The notes under the pieces are model-generated. The model worked only from the letters and a program-made list of their open reading frames with translations. It searched no databases and was not told where the DNA came from. A DNA stretch of 64,000 bases from an uncultured Nocardioides sp. (lineage in GTDB: Bacteria > Actinomycetota > Actinomycetes > Propionibacteriales > Nocardioidaceae): positions 1-64,000 of the forward strand of contig NZ_CANKYS010000010.1 of NCBI RefSeq assembly GCF_947488025.1, in the 5' to 3' direction. The first letter of the stretch is position 1, and each line of letters starts with the position of its first letter. A program made the position numbers and the translations under genes. Of the stretch, positions 1 to 9,396 are shown piece after piece.

Positions 1-20
1 CGCCACGCCCGCACCGCGTA

Positions 21-68
21 GTGTCACCGATGTCCTGAGACATATGTGTCACCGATGTCCTGAGACAT
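21..68. repeat. Two tandem copies of a 23-bp repeat
   Basis: The unit beginning GTGTCACCGATGTCC and ending GAGACAT occurs at 21-43 and, identical, at 46-68, with AT between them (period 25). The unit contains the small dyad TGTC-CTGA-GACA. Similar sequence is known to me from the ends of IS481-family elements in actinobacteria, so this may be a transposon terminus or a relic. No transposase is visible in the window. Confidence 0.6.
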
Positions 69-126
69 CACACGCACGCATCGATGTCGGTTCGTATGAC
101 GCAGACCAGTCGGGCGCAGGGGGAAA

Positions 127-208
127 TGCAGCGACCCGCAGGCCTGCTGCCCCTCCTGGGAGGGGCCCCGGCGGATGACACCGGGAGCCTGCGGGTCGGG
201 TGGCTGCA
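127..208. other. Three-way-junction-like self-complementary block
   Basis: Base pairing read directly: TGCAG (127-131) with CTGCA (204-208), and CGACCCGCAGGC (132-143) with GCCTGCGGGTCG (187-198). Together these make a 17-bp closing stem with a 5-nt bulge at 199-203. Inside it are two hairpins: GCCCCTCC/GGAGGGGC (149-156/159-166) and CCCGG/CCGGG (167-171/181-185). I match it to no RNA family I know, and the strand is undetermined. It lies downstream of the ABC exporter operon. Confidence 0.45.
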
Positions 209-216
209 GTGGATTC

Positions 217-258
217 GCCGGCAGCTGTCGGCGGACCGGGCTGCCTTAGCGGGCAGCC
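217..258. other. Two further hairpins in the gene-free left end
   Basis: GCCGGCAG/CTGTCGGC (217-232) forms a near-perfect dyad with one G-T pair. GGCTGCC (239-245) pairs with GGCAGCC (252-258) across a 6-nt loop. Neither is followed by a convincing T run on either strand, so I do not call an intrinsic terminator. The rest of 1-348 shows no gene I can support. Confidence 0.35.
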
Positions 259-348
259 ACCTCACTCATCCGAAAAAAACTCATTCCTCGGATCACCTCC
301 CTTCTGTGTGTGACCACCGTACGTCGGGGGGTGGAGTCGCTCAACGGG

Positions 349-2343
349 TTAAGCCACGACGTCCTCGACCGCCGCCTCGAACTGCGAGCGGTAGAGCCGG
401 GCGTATGCGCCGTCCGCCGCGAGCAGCTGCTCGTGCGACCCCTGCTCGACGATCGAGCCGTCCTCCATGACGAGGATCAAGTCGGCGTCGCGGATCGTGG
501 AGAGCCGGTGCGCGATCACGAACGACGTACGGTCCGAGCGCAGCGCCGCCATCGCGTGCTGCAGCAGCAGCTCGGTGCGGGTGTCGACCGAGGAGGTGGC
601 CTCGTCGAGGATCAGCAGCGCCGGGTCGGACAGGAAGGCCCGCGCGATGGTCACCAGCTGGCGCTCGCCGGCGGACAGGTTGGAGCCGTCCTCGTCGATG
701 ACGGTGTCGTAGCCGTCGGGCAGGGAGTGCACGAACCGGTCGACGAACGTCGCGCGGGCGGCCTCGAGGATCTGCTCCTCGGTGGCGTCGGGCCGGCCGT
801 AGGCGATGTTGTCGCGGATGGTGCCGGCGAAGAGCCAGGTGTCCTGCAGCACCATCCCGATCCGCCCGCGGAGCACCCCGCGCGGGATCGAGGTGATGTC
901 GACCCCGTCGATGAGGATCCGGCCGGACTGCGGGTCGTAGAAGCGCATCACCAGGTTGACCATCGTCGTCTTGCCGGCGCCCGTGGGCCCGACGATCGCG
1001 ACGGTGTGGCCGGGCTCGGCGACGAGCGACAGGTGCTCGATGAGCGGCCGCTCGGGGTCGTAGGAGAACGACACGTCCTCGAAGCGCACCTCGCCGTGCG
1101 CATCGTCGGCACCAGCCGGCCGCCCGGTCGCGTCGATCGACTCCTCCTCGGCGTCGAGCAGCTCGAAGACCCGCTCCGCCGACGCGACGCCCGACTGCAG
1201 CAGGTTGAGCATCGAGGCGACCTGGGTGAGCGGCTGGGTGAACTGGCGCGAGTACTGGATGAACGCCTGCACGTCACCGAGCGACATCGTGCCGCTCGCG
1301 ACCCGCAGGCCGCCGAGCACGGCGATGACGACGTAGTTCAGGTTCCCGACGAACATCATGATCGGCATGATCAGTCCGCTGACGAACTGGGCGCCGTACG
1401 ACGCCTCGTAGAGCTCCTCGTTCTGCTCGGCGAACACCCGCTCGGCCTCGTGCTGGCGGCCGAAGACCTTGACGATCGCGTGGCCGGAGAAGGTCTCCTC
1501 GATGTGGGAGTTCAGCGTCCCGGTGCGGCGCCACTGCTGGATGAACATGCCCTGCGAGCGCTTCATCACCGCGCCCGTGATGCCCATCGCGATCGGCACC
1601 GACACCAGCGCGACGAGCGCCAGCAGCGGCGAGATCCAGAACATCATGGCCAGCACCGCGAAGACGGTGAGCAGCGAGTTGAGCATCTGGCTCATCGTCT
1701 GCTGGAGCGTCTGGCTGACGTTGTCGATGTCGTTGGTGACCCGGCTCAGCAGCTCGCCGCGCGGCTGCTTGTCGAAGTAGCCCAGCGGCAGCCGGTGCAC
1801 CTTGTCCTCCACCTCGGAGCGCATCCGCAGCACGGTGCCCTGCACGACGTCGTTGAGGAGGTAGCCGCCGAGCCAGGCCAGCACCGACGCGGCGACGTAG
1901 ACGGCCAGCACGACGAGCAGCACGTCGGCGACCGCCGAGAAGTCCACCCCGTCGGTGAGGTCCATCGAGGCGAGCATGTCGGCCCGGTCGTCCTCGCCCT
2001 GCGCGCGCAGCGACTCGACCGCCTGCTCCTGCGTCGCCCCGGTGGCGAGCACGTCCTTGCCGATGAGTCCGGCGAAGACGAGGTCGGTCGCCCGGCCCAG
2101 GATCCACGGCCCGATCGCCATGGCGATCACGCTGAGGACCGTCAGCACCAGGACGGCGTACGCCTTGTGGCGCTCGGGGTGCAGCCGGGCGAGCAGCCGC
2201 TTGAGCGAGGGCCAGAACGTGTCGGCCTTCTGGCCGATCATGCCGCCGCCCATCGGGCCGCGGCCGGGTCCGCCCGGTCCGGTCTGGACCCGCTCGGTCT
2301 CCTTGAGCTGCCCGTCCTTGGCAGGCGCCTCCTTCGTACTCAT
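349..2343 (-). CDS. ABC exporter subunit, canonical Walker B half
   Basis: Predicted 664-residue half-transporter with an N-terminal six-helix exporter domain and a C-terminal nucleotide-binding domain. Visible motifs: Walker A GPTGAGKTT near residue 450, a deviant signature LSAGERQ, Walker B LLILDEATSSVD with the catalytic Glu, and the H-loop AHRLST. About 35 Gly/Pro-rich residues precede the first membrane segment. The ATG at 2343 overlaps the upstream stop by one base (TGATG), so the two halves are probably translationally coupled and form a heterodimer. The substrate cannot be read from sequence; multidrug or lipid export is the usual role. Confidence 0.93.
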   Translation of the reverse strand: MSTKEAPAKDGQLKETERVQTGPGGPGRGPMGGGMIGQKADTFWPSLKRLLARLHPERHKAYAVLVLTVLSVIAMAIGPWILGRATDLVFAGLIGKDVLATGATQEQAVESLRAQGEDDRADMLASMDLTDGVDFSAVADVLLVVLAVYVAASVLAWLGGYLLNDVVQGTVLRMRSEVEDKVHRLPLGYFDKQPRGELLSRVTNDIDNVSQTLQQTMSQMLNSLLTVFAVLAMMFWISPLLALVALVSVPIAMGITGAVMKRSQGMFIQQWRRTGTLNSHIEETFSGHAIVKVFGRQHEAERVFAEQNEELYEASYGAQFVSGLIMPIMMFVGNLNYVVIAVLGGLRVASGTMSLGDVQAFIQYSRQFTQPLTQVASMLNLLQSGVASAERVFELLDAEEESIDATGRPAGADDAHGEVRFEDVSFSYDPERPLIEHLSLVAEPGHTVAIVGPTGAGKTTMVNLVMRFYDPQSGRILIDGVDITSIPRGVLRGRIGMVLQDTWLFAGTIRDNIAYGRPDATEEQILEAARATFVDRFVHSLPDGYDTVIDEDGSNLSAGERQLVTIARAFLSDPALLILDEATSSVDTRTELLLQHAMAALRSDRTSFVIAHRLSTIRDADLILVMEDGSIVEQGSHEQLLAADGAYARLYRSQFEAAVEDVVA

Positions 2344-4076
2344 CAGGCCACCTCCTCGGCAGTCAGCTGGGACTCGACGATCTCCCGGTAGGTCGTGCAG
2401 GTGTCGAGCAGCTCGTCGTGGGTGCCGCTGCCGACGACGGCGCCGTCCTCCATCACCACGATCCGGTCGGCGTGGCGGATGGTCGCGACGCGTTGCGCGA
2501 CGATCACGACCGTCGCCTCCCGCGTCACCGGCCTGAGCGCCGCGCGCAGGCGGGCGTCGGTCGTGAGGTCGAGCGCGGAGAACGAGTCGTCGAACAGGTA
2601 GATCTCCGGGCGGCGGATCACCGCCCGGGCGATGGCCATCCGCTGCCGCTGGCCGCCGCTGAGGCTGCTGCCGCCCTGGGCCACCTCGGACTGCAGGCCG
2701 TCGGGCATCGCCTCGACGAACTCCTTCGCCTGGGCGATCTCGAGCGCCGCCCACATCTCGTCCTCGGTGGCGTCGGGCTTGCCGTAGCGCAGGTTGTCGG
2801 CGATCGTCCCGCGGAAGAGGAACGCCTTCTGCTGCACCAGCCCGAGCCGGGACCACAGCGCCTCGGGATCGAGGTGGCGTACGTCGATCCCGCCGACGCG
2901 CACCGCTCCCCCGGTCGCGTCGAACAGGCGCGGCACGAGGTTGACCAGGGTCGACTTGCCGGCGCCGGTCGAGCCGACGATCGCCACCGTCTCCCCGGGA
3001 CGCGCGGTCATCGTGACCTCGCGCAGCACGGGCTCGTCGGCGCCGGGGTAGGCGAAGGTCACCGCGTCGAGCTCGAGGGTGAGCGACGGGGGCAGCTCGG
3101 TGACGGGGTCGCTCGGGGGGACGACCGACGACTCGGTGTCGAGGACCTCGGTGATCCGGTCGGCGCACACAGCGGCGCGCGGCACCATCATCAGCATGAA
3201 CATCGCCATCATCACCGACATCACGATCTGCATCAGGTAGGAGATGTAGGCGGTGAGGGCGCCGACCTCCATGTAGCCCGCCTCGACGCGGTGCCCGCCG
3301 AACCACAGCACGCCGACGGTCGCGACGTTGGCCACGATCATCACGGTCGGGAACATCGCGGCCTGCCAGCGCCCGGCGCGGATCGCGACCTCGGTGAGCT
3401 GGACGTTGGCGTCGGCGAAGCGGGTGGTCTCGTGCTCCTCGCGCACGAACGCCCGCACGACGCGCACGCCGGTGATCTGCTCGCGCAGCAGCCGGTTGAC
3501 CTCGTCGATGCGCTCCTGCATCAATCGGAAGCTCGGCACCATCTGGCGGATGATCAGGCCGATGGAGACGCCGAGGACGGGCACGACCGCGAGGACCAGC
3601 CAGGACAGGCCGACGTCCTCGCGGGCGGCCATGATGATGCCGCCGACCATCATGATCGGCGCCGCCACCATCAGCGTGCCGCCCATCAGCACGAGCATCT
3701 GCACCTGCTGCACGTCGTTGGTCTCACGGGTGATCAGCGACGGCGCCCCGAAGTGCTGCACCTCGCGTGCCGAGAACGACCCGACCCGACGGAAGATCGC
3801 GGCCCGCAGGTCGCGACCGAAGCCCATCGCGTTGCGCGCGGAGAACCAGACGGCCGCGATCGCGCAGACCACCTGCACCAACGAGACGGCGAGCATCAGC
3901 CCGCCGTGGCGCACGATGTAGCCGGTGTCACCGGTGACCACGCCGTTGTCGATGATGTCGGCGTTGAGGCTCGGCAGGTAGAGCGCGGCCATCGTGCCGA
4001 CGAACTGCAGCGCGACCACGGCGGCCAGCGGGGCGGCGTACGGCCGGAGGTAGGTGCGGACCAGTCGGAGGAGCAT
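2343..4076 (-). CDS. ABC exporter subunit, degenerate Walker B half
   Basis: Predicted 577-residue half-transporter, membrane domain then ATPase domain. Walker A is GSTGAGKST and the signature LSGGQRQ is canonical. Walker B reads YLFDDSFSALD, with Asp where the catalytic Glu normally stands. Its partner has the reverse pattern: intact Glu, altered signature. This asymmetry is the hallmark of heterodimeric exporters of the TM287/288, LmrCD and BmrCD type, in which one ATP site is degenerate. The ATG overlaps the stop of the TetR gene (TGATG), making a three-gene operon. Confidence 0.93.
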   Translation of the reverse strand: MLLRLVRTYLRPYAAPLAAVVALQFVGTMAALYLPSLNADIIDNGVVTGDTGYIVRHGGLMLAVSLVQVVCAIAAVWFSARNAMGFGRDLRAAIFRRVGSFSAREVQHFGAPSLITRETNDVQQVQMLVLMGGTLMVAAPIMMVGGIIMAAREDVGLSWLVLAVVPVLGVSIGLIIRQMVPSFRLMQERIDEVNRLLREQITGVRVVRAFVREEHETTRFADANVQLTEVAIRAGRWQAAMFPTVMIVANVATVGVLWFGGHRVEAGYMEVGALTAYISYLMQIVMSVMMAMFMLMMVPRAAVCADRITEVLDTESSVVPPSDPVTELPPSLTLELDAVTFAYPGADEPVLREVTMTARPGETVAIVGSTGAGKSTLVNLVPRLFDATGGAVRVGGIDVRHLDPEALWSRLGLVQQKAFLFRGTIADNLRYGKPDATEDEMWAALEIAQAKEFVEAMPDGLQSEVAQGGSSLSGGQRQRMAIARAVIRRPEIYLFDDSFSALDLTTDARLRAALRPVTREATVVIVAQRVATIRHADRIVVMEDGAVVGSGTHDELLDTCTTYREIVESQLTAEEVA

Positions 4077-4651
4077 CAGGAGTCCTTCCGGTGCAGACCG
4101 TCGAGGACGGTGGTGACGATCTCCTCGGCCGTGAGGGTGCGGCCGGCGCAGACATGGGGATGACTGCCGGAGAACGTCAGCAGCCGGGTGATGTGGACGA
4201 ACTCCTCGACGGGTACGGCGAGCTCTGCCGCATGCGGCGCGATGAGGTCCGTCATGATCCGGACGGCCTCCTCGAGACCGGGCCTCAGGTTCTGGCGATC
4301 ACGGGGAGGCGCGGCCATGCCGACGGCCGTCATCAGGCCGAAGATCCCGCGATAGCGGTCCTGGAAGAGCTCGACGATCGCGCGGACGATGTCGCGCAGC
4401 GACTGGTCGGGGTCGATGTCGCGCAGGCCGGCGAGGAAGGGGGTGTCGTCGAACGCGTGGTCCAGTGCCGCGTCGACGAGCTCGTCCTTGGACTCGAAGA
4501 CCCGGAAGATCGTGCCCTCCGCGACCCCGGCGGCGTCGGCGATGAGCTTGGTGGTGACGCCGCGCCCGTGCTGGTGCAGCAGCGGGATCGTCGCGTCGAC
4601 CAACGCCTCGCGCCGGTCCTCGGGGGTCATCGGGCGGGCACGTGGGGTCAC
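4076..4651 (-). CDS. TetR/AcrR-family repressor of the ABC exporter operon
   Basis: About 191 residues. The N-terminal helix-turn-helix (TTKLIADAAGVAEGTIFRVF) is typical of TetR proteins, and the C-terminal ligand domain is divergent. It is first in an operon with the two exporter halves, so self-repression relieved by an exported compound is the likely logic (inference). The GTG at 4651 is chosen because TACCAT lies 6 bp upstream. An in-frame GTG at 4684 would place the operator inside the gene, and the ATG at 4630 is the other option. Confidence 0.85.
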   Translation of the reverse strand: MTPRARPMTPEDRREALVDATIPLLHQHGRGVTTKLIADAAGVAEGTIFRVFESKDELVDAALDHAFDDTPFLAGLRDIDPDQSLRDIVRAIVELFQDRYRGIFGLMTAVGMAAPPRDRQNLRPGLEEAVRIMTDLIAPHAAELAVPVEEFVHITRLLTFSGSHPHVCAGRTLTAEEIVTTVLDGLHRKDS

Positions 4652-4657
4652 CCGGCG

Positions 4658-4663
4658 ATGGTA
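4658..4663 (-). promoter_or_regulatory. -10 hexamer of the TetR-ABC operon
   Basis: TACCAT on the minus strand, 6 bp before the GTG at 4651, implies a leaderless mRNA. Confidence 0.5.
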
Positions 4664-4664
4664 G

Positions 4665-4684
4665 GTGAGTGAGCACTCACTCAC
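4665..4684. promoter_or_regulatory. TetR operator
   Basis: Inverted repeat GTGAGTGAG-CA-CTCACTCAC with perfect 9-bp arms. It abuts the -10 hexamer of the TetR-ABC operon, and its size and symmetry are usual for a TetR dimer site. Binding would block RNA polymerase, so autoregulation is inferred. Confidence 0.75.
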
Positions 4685-4700
4685 AACGGCTTTGCCGGGG

Positions 4701-5339
4701 TCAGGGGGCGAGCCGCTCCGTCGTCCACCCGTCGTCGCCGCGCCGGTAGACCAGCCGGTCGTGCATCCGGCTCGGGCGCCCCTGCCAGAACTCGACGACC
4801 TCCGGGCTCACCCGGTAGCCGCCCCACTCCGGCGGCACCGGGAGCGGGCTGTCGTCTCCGAAGCGTTCCTGCACCCGGGCGTACGACGCCGCCAGCGCGG
4901 ACCGCGACGCCACCGGCCGCGACTGGTCGGAGGCCCAGGCCCCGAGCTGGGCGCCGCGCGGGCGGGAGCGGAAGTAGGCCTCGACCTCGTCGTCGGGCAG
5001 CACCGACGCCACGCCCTCGACGCGCACCTGCCGCTCGAGCGGGTGCCAGGGGAACAGCAGCGCGCACCGCGCGTCGACGGCGAGGTCGGCGCCCTTGCGC
5101 GAGGCGTGGTTGGTGTAGAAGACGAAGCCGTCCGGCCCGACGCCCTTGAGCAGCACCATCCGGCTCGACGGCCCACCCTCCACGGTCGCCGTGGAGAGCA
5201 CCATCGCGTTGGGCTCGTGCACCCCGGCGTCGGCGGCCTGGCGCAGCCAGCGCCCGAACATCTCGATCGGGTCGGCGGCCAGGTCGGGCAGGTCCAGCCC
5301 GCCGCGGCCGTACTCCTCGCGCAGTCCGGACAGGTCCAT
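4701..5339 (-). CDS. pdxH: Pyridoxamine/pyridoxine 5'-phosphate oxidase
   Basis: Predicted 212-residue FMN enzyme that oxidises pyridoxamine or pyridoxine phosphate to pyridoxal 5'-phosphate, the last step of the vitamin B6 salvage route. Family signatures visible are SSRMVLLKGV, the FYTNHASRKG flavin-binding stretch, FPWHPLERQVRVEG, and the C-terminal PPEWGGYRVSPEVVEFWQG with RMHDR. The length is normal for the family. It is divergent from the citrate synthase gene and has its own leaderless promoter. Confidence 0.95.
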   Translation of the reverse strand: MDLSGLREEYGRGGLDLPDLAADPIEMFGRWLRQAADAGVHEPNAMVLSTATVEGGPSSRMVLLKGVGPDGFVFYTNHASRKGADLAVDARCALLFPWHPLERQVRVEGVASVLPDDEVEAYFRSRPRGAQLGAWASDQSRPVASRSALAASYARVQERFGDDSPLPVPPEWGGYRVSPEVVEFWQGRPSRMHDRLVYRRGDDGWTTERLAP

Positions 5340-5345
5340 GTCCCG

Positions 5346-5351
5346 ACCCTA
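5346..5351 (-). promoter_or_regulatory. -10 hexamer of pdxH
   Basis: TAGGGT on the minus strand, 6 bp before the ATG at 5339. Leaderless start inferred. Confidence 0.5.
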
Positions 5352-5395
5352 GTCGGGCGGCGGTGCACAATGAGCCGTCCCTACGAAGGAGTGGC

Positions 5396-6499
5396 ATGAC
5401 CGAGATCCAGCACGGCCTCGAAGGTGTCGTCGCGTTCGAGACGCAGATCGCCGAGCCCGACAAGGAAGGGTCCGCGCTGCGCTACCGCGGCGTCGACATC
5501 GAGGAGCTGGTCGGCCGCGTCCCGTTCGAGAACGTCTGGGGCCTCCTCGTCGACGGCTCCTACACGCCCGGCCTGCCCCCGGCCGAGCCCTACAACATCT
5601 CGATCCACACCGGCGACGTCCGCGCCGACGTGCAGGCCGCGGTGGCGATGCTCGCGCCGATGCTCGGCATGGGCCAGACCTACGACATCTCCGACGAGCA
5701 GGCCCGCCTCGACCTCTCCCGCGTTGCCGTGATGGTGCTGTCGTACGCCGCCCAGTCGGCGCGCGGCCTCGGCAAGCCGGTCGTCACCCAGGCCGACGTC
5801 GACCAGGGCCGGACCCTCGCCGAGCGGTTCCTCATCCGGTGGCGCGGCGAGGCGGACCCCCGGCACGCGCACGCGATCGACGCCTACTGGTCGTCCGCGG
5901 CCGAGCACGGGATGAACGCCTCGACCTTCACCGCACGCGTCATCACCTCCACCGGCGCCGACGTGGCCGCCGCCTTCTCCGGGGCCATCGGCGCGATGTC
6001 GGGCCCGCTGCACGGTGGTGCGCCCTCGCGCGTGCTCGGGATGATCGAGGAGGTCGAGAAGCGCGACGGCGACGCGACGTCGTACGTCAAGGAGCTGCTC
6101 GACGACGGCGAGCGGCTGATGGGCTTCGGGCACCGCGTCTACCGCGCCGAGGACCCGCGGGCCCGGGTGCTGCGGCGCACGGCCCGCGAGCTCGACGCGC
6201 CCCGCTACGAGGTCGCCGAGGCGCTCGAGAAGGCCGCGCTCGCCGAGCTGCGCGAGCGACGACCCGACCGCGTGCTGGAGACCAACGTGGAGTTCTGGGC
6301 GGCCATCGTCCTCGACTTCGCCGAGGTCCCGGCCCACATGTTCACCTCGATGTTCACCTGCGCCCGCACGGGCGGGTGGTCGGCGCACATCCTCGAGCAG
6401 AAGACCACCGGCCGGCTGATCCGGCCGTCCGCGGTCTACGCCGGGCCGGCCACGCGTCCCGCCGACGAGGTCGAGGGCTGGGACGCCGGCTGGGCGTAG
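5396..6499 (+). CDS. citA: Citrate synthase, CitA/citrate synthase 2 type
   Basis: Predicted 367-residue enzyme condensing acetyl-CoA with oxaloacetate (or a related 2-oxoacid) at the entry to the TCA cycle. Catalytic regions are SGPLHGGAPSRVLGM with the first active-site His, MGFGHRVYRAEDPRA with the second, and the downstream Asp within LETNVEFWAAIVLDF. The length fits the short CitA/PrpC class rather than long GltA. The ATG at 5396 follows AAGGAG at 5386-5391. The last 64 bases overlap the 3' end of the convergent gene. Confidence 0.93.
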   Translation: MTEIQHGLEGVVAFETQIAEPDKEGSALRYRGVDIEELVGRVPFENVWGLLVDGSYTPGLPPAEPYNISIHTGDVRADVQAAVAMLAPMLGMGQTYDISDEQARLDLSRVAVMVLSYAAQSARGLGKPVVTQADVDQGRTLAERFLIRWRGEADPRHAHAIDAYWSSAAEHGMNASTFTARVITSTGADVAAAFSGAIGAMSGPLHGGAPSRVLGMIEEVEKRDGDATSYVKELLDDGERLMGFGHRVYRAEDPRARVLRRTARELDAPRYEVAEALEKAALAELRERRPDRVLETNVEFWAAIVLDFAEVPAHMFTSMFTCARTGGWSAHILEQKTTGRLIRPSAVYAGPATRPADEVEGWDAGWA

Positions 6500-7107
6500 T
6501 ACCAGGACGTCCTGCCCCTCGCGCCCTGGCGCGTCAGCGAGACGTGCAGGTGGTCGCGGTGGCGCAGCGTGGGCGAGCAGGCGCGCCGGGTGCGGCAGCC
6601 CGAGCTGAGGTAGCGCTTGGCCACGAAGCCGTCGTAGGAGGCGTACATCGTGTCGTTCCAGATGATGTACATGACCCCCATCCGACGGGCGAGCGCGTGC
6701 GGCTGCCCCGTGTCGTCGGGAGCGAGGAGCTCGTCGAGCAGGGCTGCGGCGAGGGCGGCCTCCGCGGGGTCGGTCGCGTCGAGGAGCCAGTCGAACGCAC
6801 GCGACTCCTTGTGCTCGCTGCGGCTCGACCCGGCGCACGAGCGACTGATCGGGCCGTAGCCGCCGCCGCGGGCCACGAGCCAGTCGGCGAGCATCAGCAC
6901 GCCCGGCTTGGGCGTGCGCTTGCAGGTGGTCTGCGGCTGGTAGCCGGCGTAGGGCTCCATCGGCATGAGGAACGGGGCCGAGGCCGTCACGGTCCCCCGC
7001 CTGCTGGTCTCCCCGGCCGAGGCCGCGGTGGGGCCGCCCGCAAGCATGCCGAGCAGCAGGACGCAGGTCGCCGCGACCACCCCTGCAGCACGAGATGACA
7101 CGTGCAT
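6436..7107 (-). CDS. Secreted M15-like (DD-peptidase fold) protein
   Basis: About 223 residues with a signal peptide ending near AASA. The mature part carries SEHKESRAFDW and HRDHLHVS, which resemble the two zinc-binding motifs of M15/ARB_07466-type domains (HxxGxAxD and HxH). A Gly is replaced in the first, so the zinc site is suggestive rather than certain. A role at the cell wall is inferred. The ATG at 7107 is preferred over the GTG at 7119 because of the spacing from upstream purine-rich sequence. It overlaps the convergent citrate synthase by 64 bp. Confidence 0.65.
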   Translation of the reverse strand: MHVSSRAAGVVAATCVLLLGMLAGGPTAASAGETSRRGTVTASAPFLMPMEPYAGYQPQTTCKRTPKPGVLMLADWLVARGGGYGPISRSCAGSSRSEHKESRAFDWLLDATDPAEAALAAALLDELLAPDDTGQPHALARRMGVMYIIWNDTMYASYDGFVAKRYLSSGCRTRRACSPTLRHRDHLHVSLTRQGARGRTSWYYAQPASQPSTSSAGRVAGPA

Positions 7108-7193
7108 CGATGTCCCCACCTTCCCCTGAGATCACACCTGGCACAGGGACCGTAAGCGGCCCCACGCGCAGGCGTCCGGGGATCGTCAGAACA

Positions 7194-7559
7194 TCAACGC
7201 TGTAGTTCGCAGGCGGCCGTCCCGCCCGGCAGGCGGTGCCGGTTCGCGGCCACCCAGGCGTAGGTCCGTCGGGCGATCGGGTCGACCGGACGGGACTCGA
7301 TCACCCGCCCGACCAGGCGCCAGGGCCGCGGCCCCGTGCGCAGGATCGAGGCGAAGGCCCGGTGGCCGTAGTCGACCCGGCCGTCGGGGTGGACGTAGGG
7401 CATCTCGACGACCGCCCGTACCGGGTCGACGCCGAGCGCCTCGAGGTCGGCGTCCTGGACGGTCGAGCTGTCGACGTCGACGCCGAGCCTCGGCACGAGG
7501 CGCGCCGTGCGCATGCAGAAGCCGCAGTCGGCGTCGTTCAGCATCAGTCCGCGTTCCAC
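7194..7559 (-). CDS. DCC-family thiol-disulfide oxidoreductase-like protein (DUF393)
   Basis: Predicted 121-residue protein opening with LMLNDADCGFCMR, the DxxCxxC motif (D9, C12, C15) that defines DUF393. Members are thought to act in thiol-disulfide exchange, but physiological partners are unknown. The GTG start is supported by TAGCCT 6 bp upstream. It is a monocistronic gene, convergent with nothing. Confidence 0.85.
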   Translation of the reverse strand: MERGLMLNDADCGFCMRTARLVPRLGVDVDSSTVQDADLEALGVDPVRAVVEMPYVHPDGRVDYGHRAFASILRTGPRPWRLVGRVIESRPVDPIARRTYAWVAANRHRLPGGTAACELQR

Positions 7560-7565
7560 GACTGA

Positions 7566-7571
7566 AGGCTA
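7566..7571 (-). promoter_or_regulatory. -10 hexamer of the DUF393 gene
   Basis: TAGCCT on the minus strand, 6 bp before the GTG at 7559. Leaderless start inferred. Confidence 0.45.
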
Positions 7572-7683
7572 CGTCGGGAGCTGGTCGACCGGCTGTCAGT
7601 TCCCGACGCCGGGCCCTACCCGTTGCGACACACGACGTGTCACGACGCGTGGGTCACTGCCTCGGGTGACGGCAGCACGTGTG

Positions 7684-8163
7684 TCAGATCCGGCGGGCGA
7701 AGCAGCGGCTGAGGTCGGAGCCGCAGTAGTAGCCGAAGCCGGGGATCGGCTCGTAGCCCGACGACTGGTAGAGCTCGATCGCCTCCGGCTGCTTCATCCC
7801 GGTCTCGAGCACGAGGGCCTGGATCCCGGCCTCCGCCGCGGTGGTCTCGAGGTGAGCGAGCATCCGCCGGGCCAGGCCACGACGCTGCGCAGCGGGGACG
7901 ACGTACATCCGCTTCACCTCGGCGGTGACCTCCGCGCCGAGCGCCGTGACCGACGACCGCCGCCACGCGCCCGTCGCGACCGGCGCGCCGTCGAGGTAGC
8001 CGACGAAGAACTGGCCGAGGGGGTCCTCGAAGTCGCGCGGGTCGACCGGCGACTCGTCGCGCCCGCCGTAGCGGGCGACGTACTCCTCCTGCACGGCCTC
8101 GACCAGCAACCGGGAGTCGGGATGCGTGATGGGGAGGCGCTCGATGCGCAGGTCGGTGTTCAT
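7684..8163 (-). CDS. GNAT-family N-acetyltransferase
   Basis: Predicted 159-residue single-domain acetyltransferase. The acetyl-CoA-binding motif A is clear: VKRMYVVPAAQRRGLARRML, with the R/QxxGxG/A pyrophosphate loop (RRGLA). It is followed by IQALVLETGMKQPEAIELYQS, typical motif B. The acceptor substrate cannot be inferred. A GGGGGA ribosome-binding site lies about 7 bases before the ATG, so this gene has a leader, unlike several neighbours. Confidence 0.88.
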   Translation of the reverse strand: MNTDLRIERLPITHPDSRLLVEAVQEEYVARYGGRDESPVDPRDFEDPLGQFFVGYLDGAPVATGAWRRSSVTALGAEVTAEVKRMYVVPAAQRRGLARRMLAHLETTAAEAGIQALVLETGMKQPEAIELYQSSGYEPIPGFGYYCGSDLSRCFARRI

Positions 8164-8255
8164 CGTTCGTCCCCCGTCTCGGACCCTGGCCAGGCGGATG
8201 TCAGACTAGGCGGCGCTGACAGCGTCGTCAGGACCACCCTTCCGCTTCCACGTGA

Positions 8256-9386
<1,131 letters not shown>

Positions 9387-9396
9387 CCGGTCGGGG

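Noticed and set aside
21..68. CRISPR array
   Set aside because: Only two repeats with a 2-bp gap and no spacer-sized unique sequence; no cas genes.
84..470. Possible small gene at the left end
   Set aside because: Crosses the structured block and runs into the antisense of the ABC gene; composition changes along its length and no start signal is convincing.
310..2391. Long plus-strand reading frame opposite the ABC exporter
   Set aside because: Arg/His/Asp/Gly-rich translation with no motif; it is the antisense shadow of GC-rich genes with clear ATPase motifs.
2418..4163. Long plus-strand reading frame opposite the second exporter half
   Set aside because: Same compositional artefact: low-complexity His/Asp/Arg product, no ribosome-binding site, and the opposite strand encodes an unmistakable ABC protein.
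4652..4684. Upstream GTG start (4684) for the TetR gene
   Set aside because: It would put the operator inside the coding sequence; the GTG at 4651 has a -10 hexamer at the correct distance.
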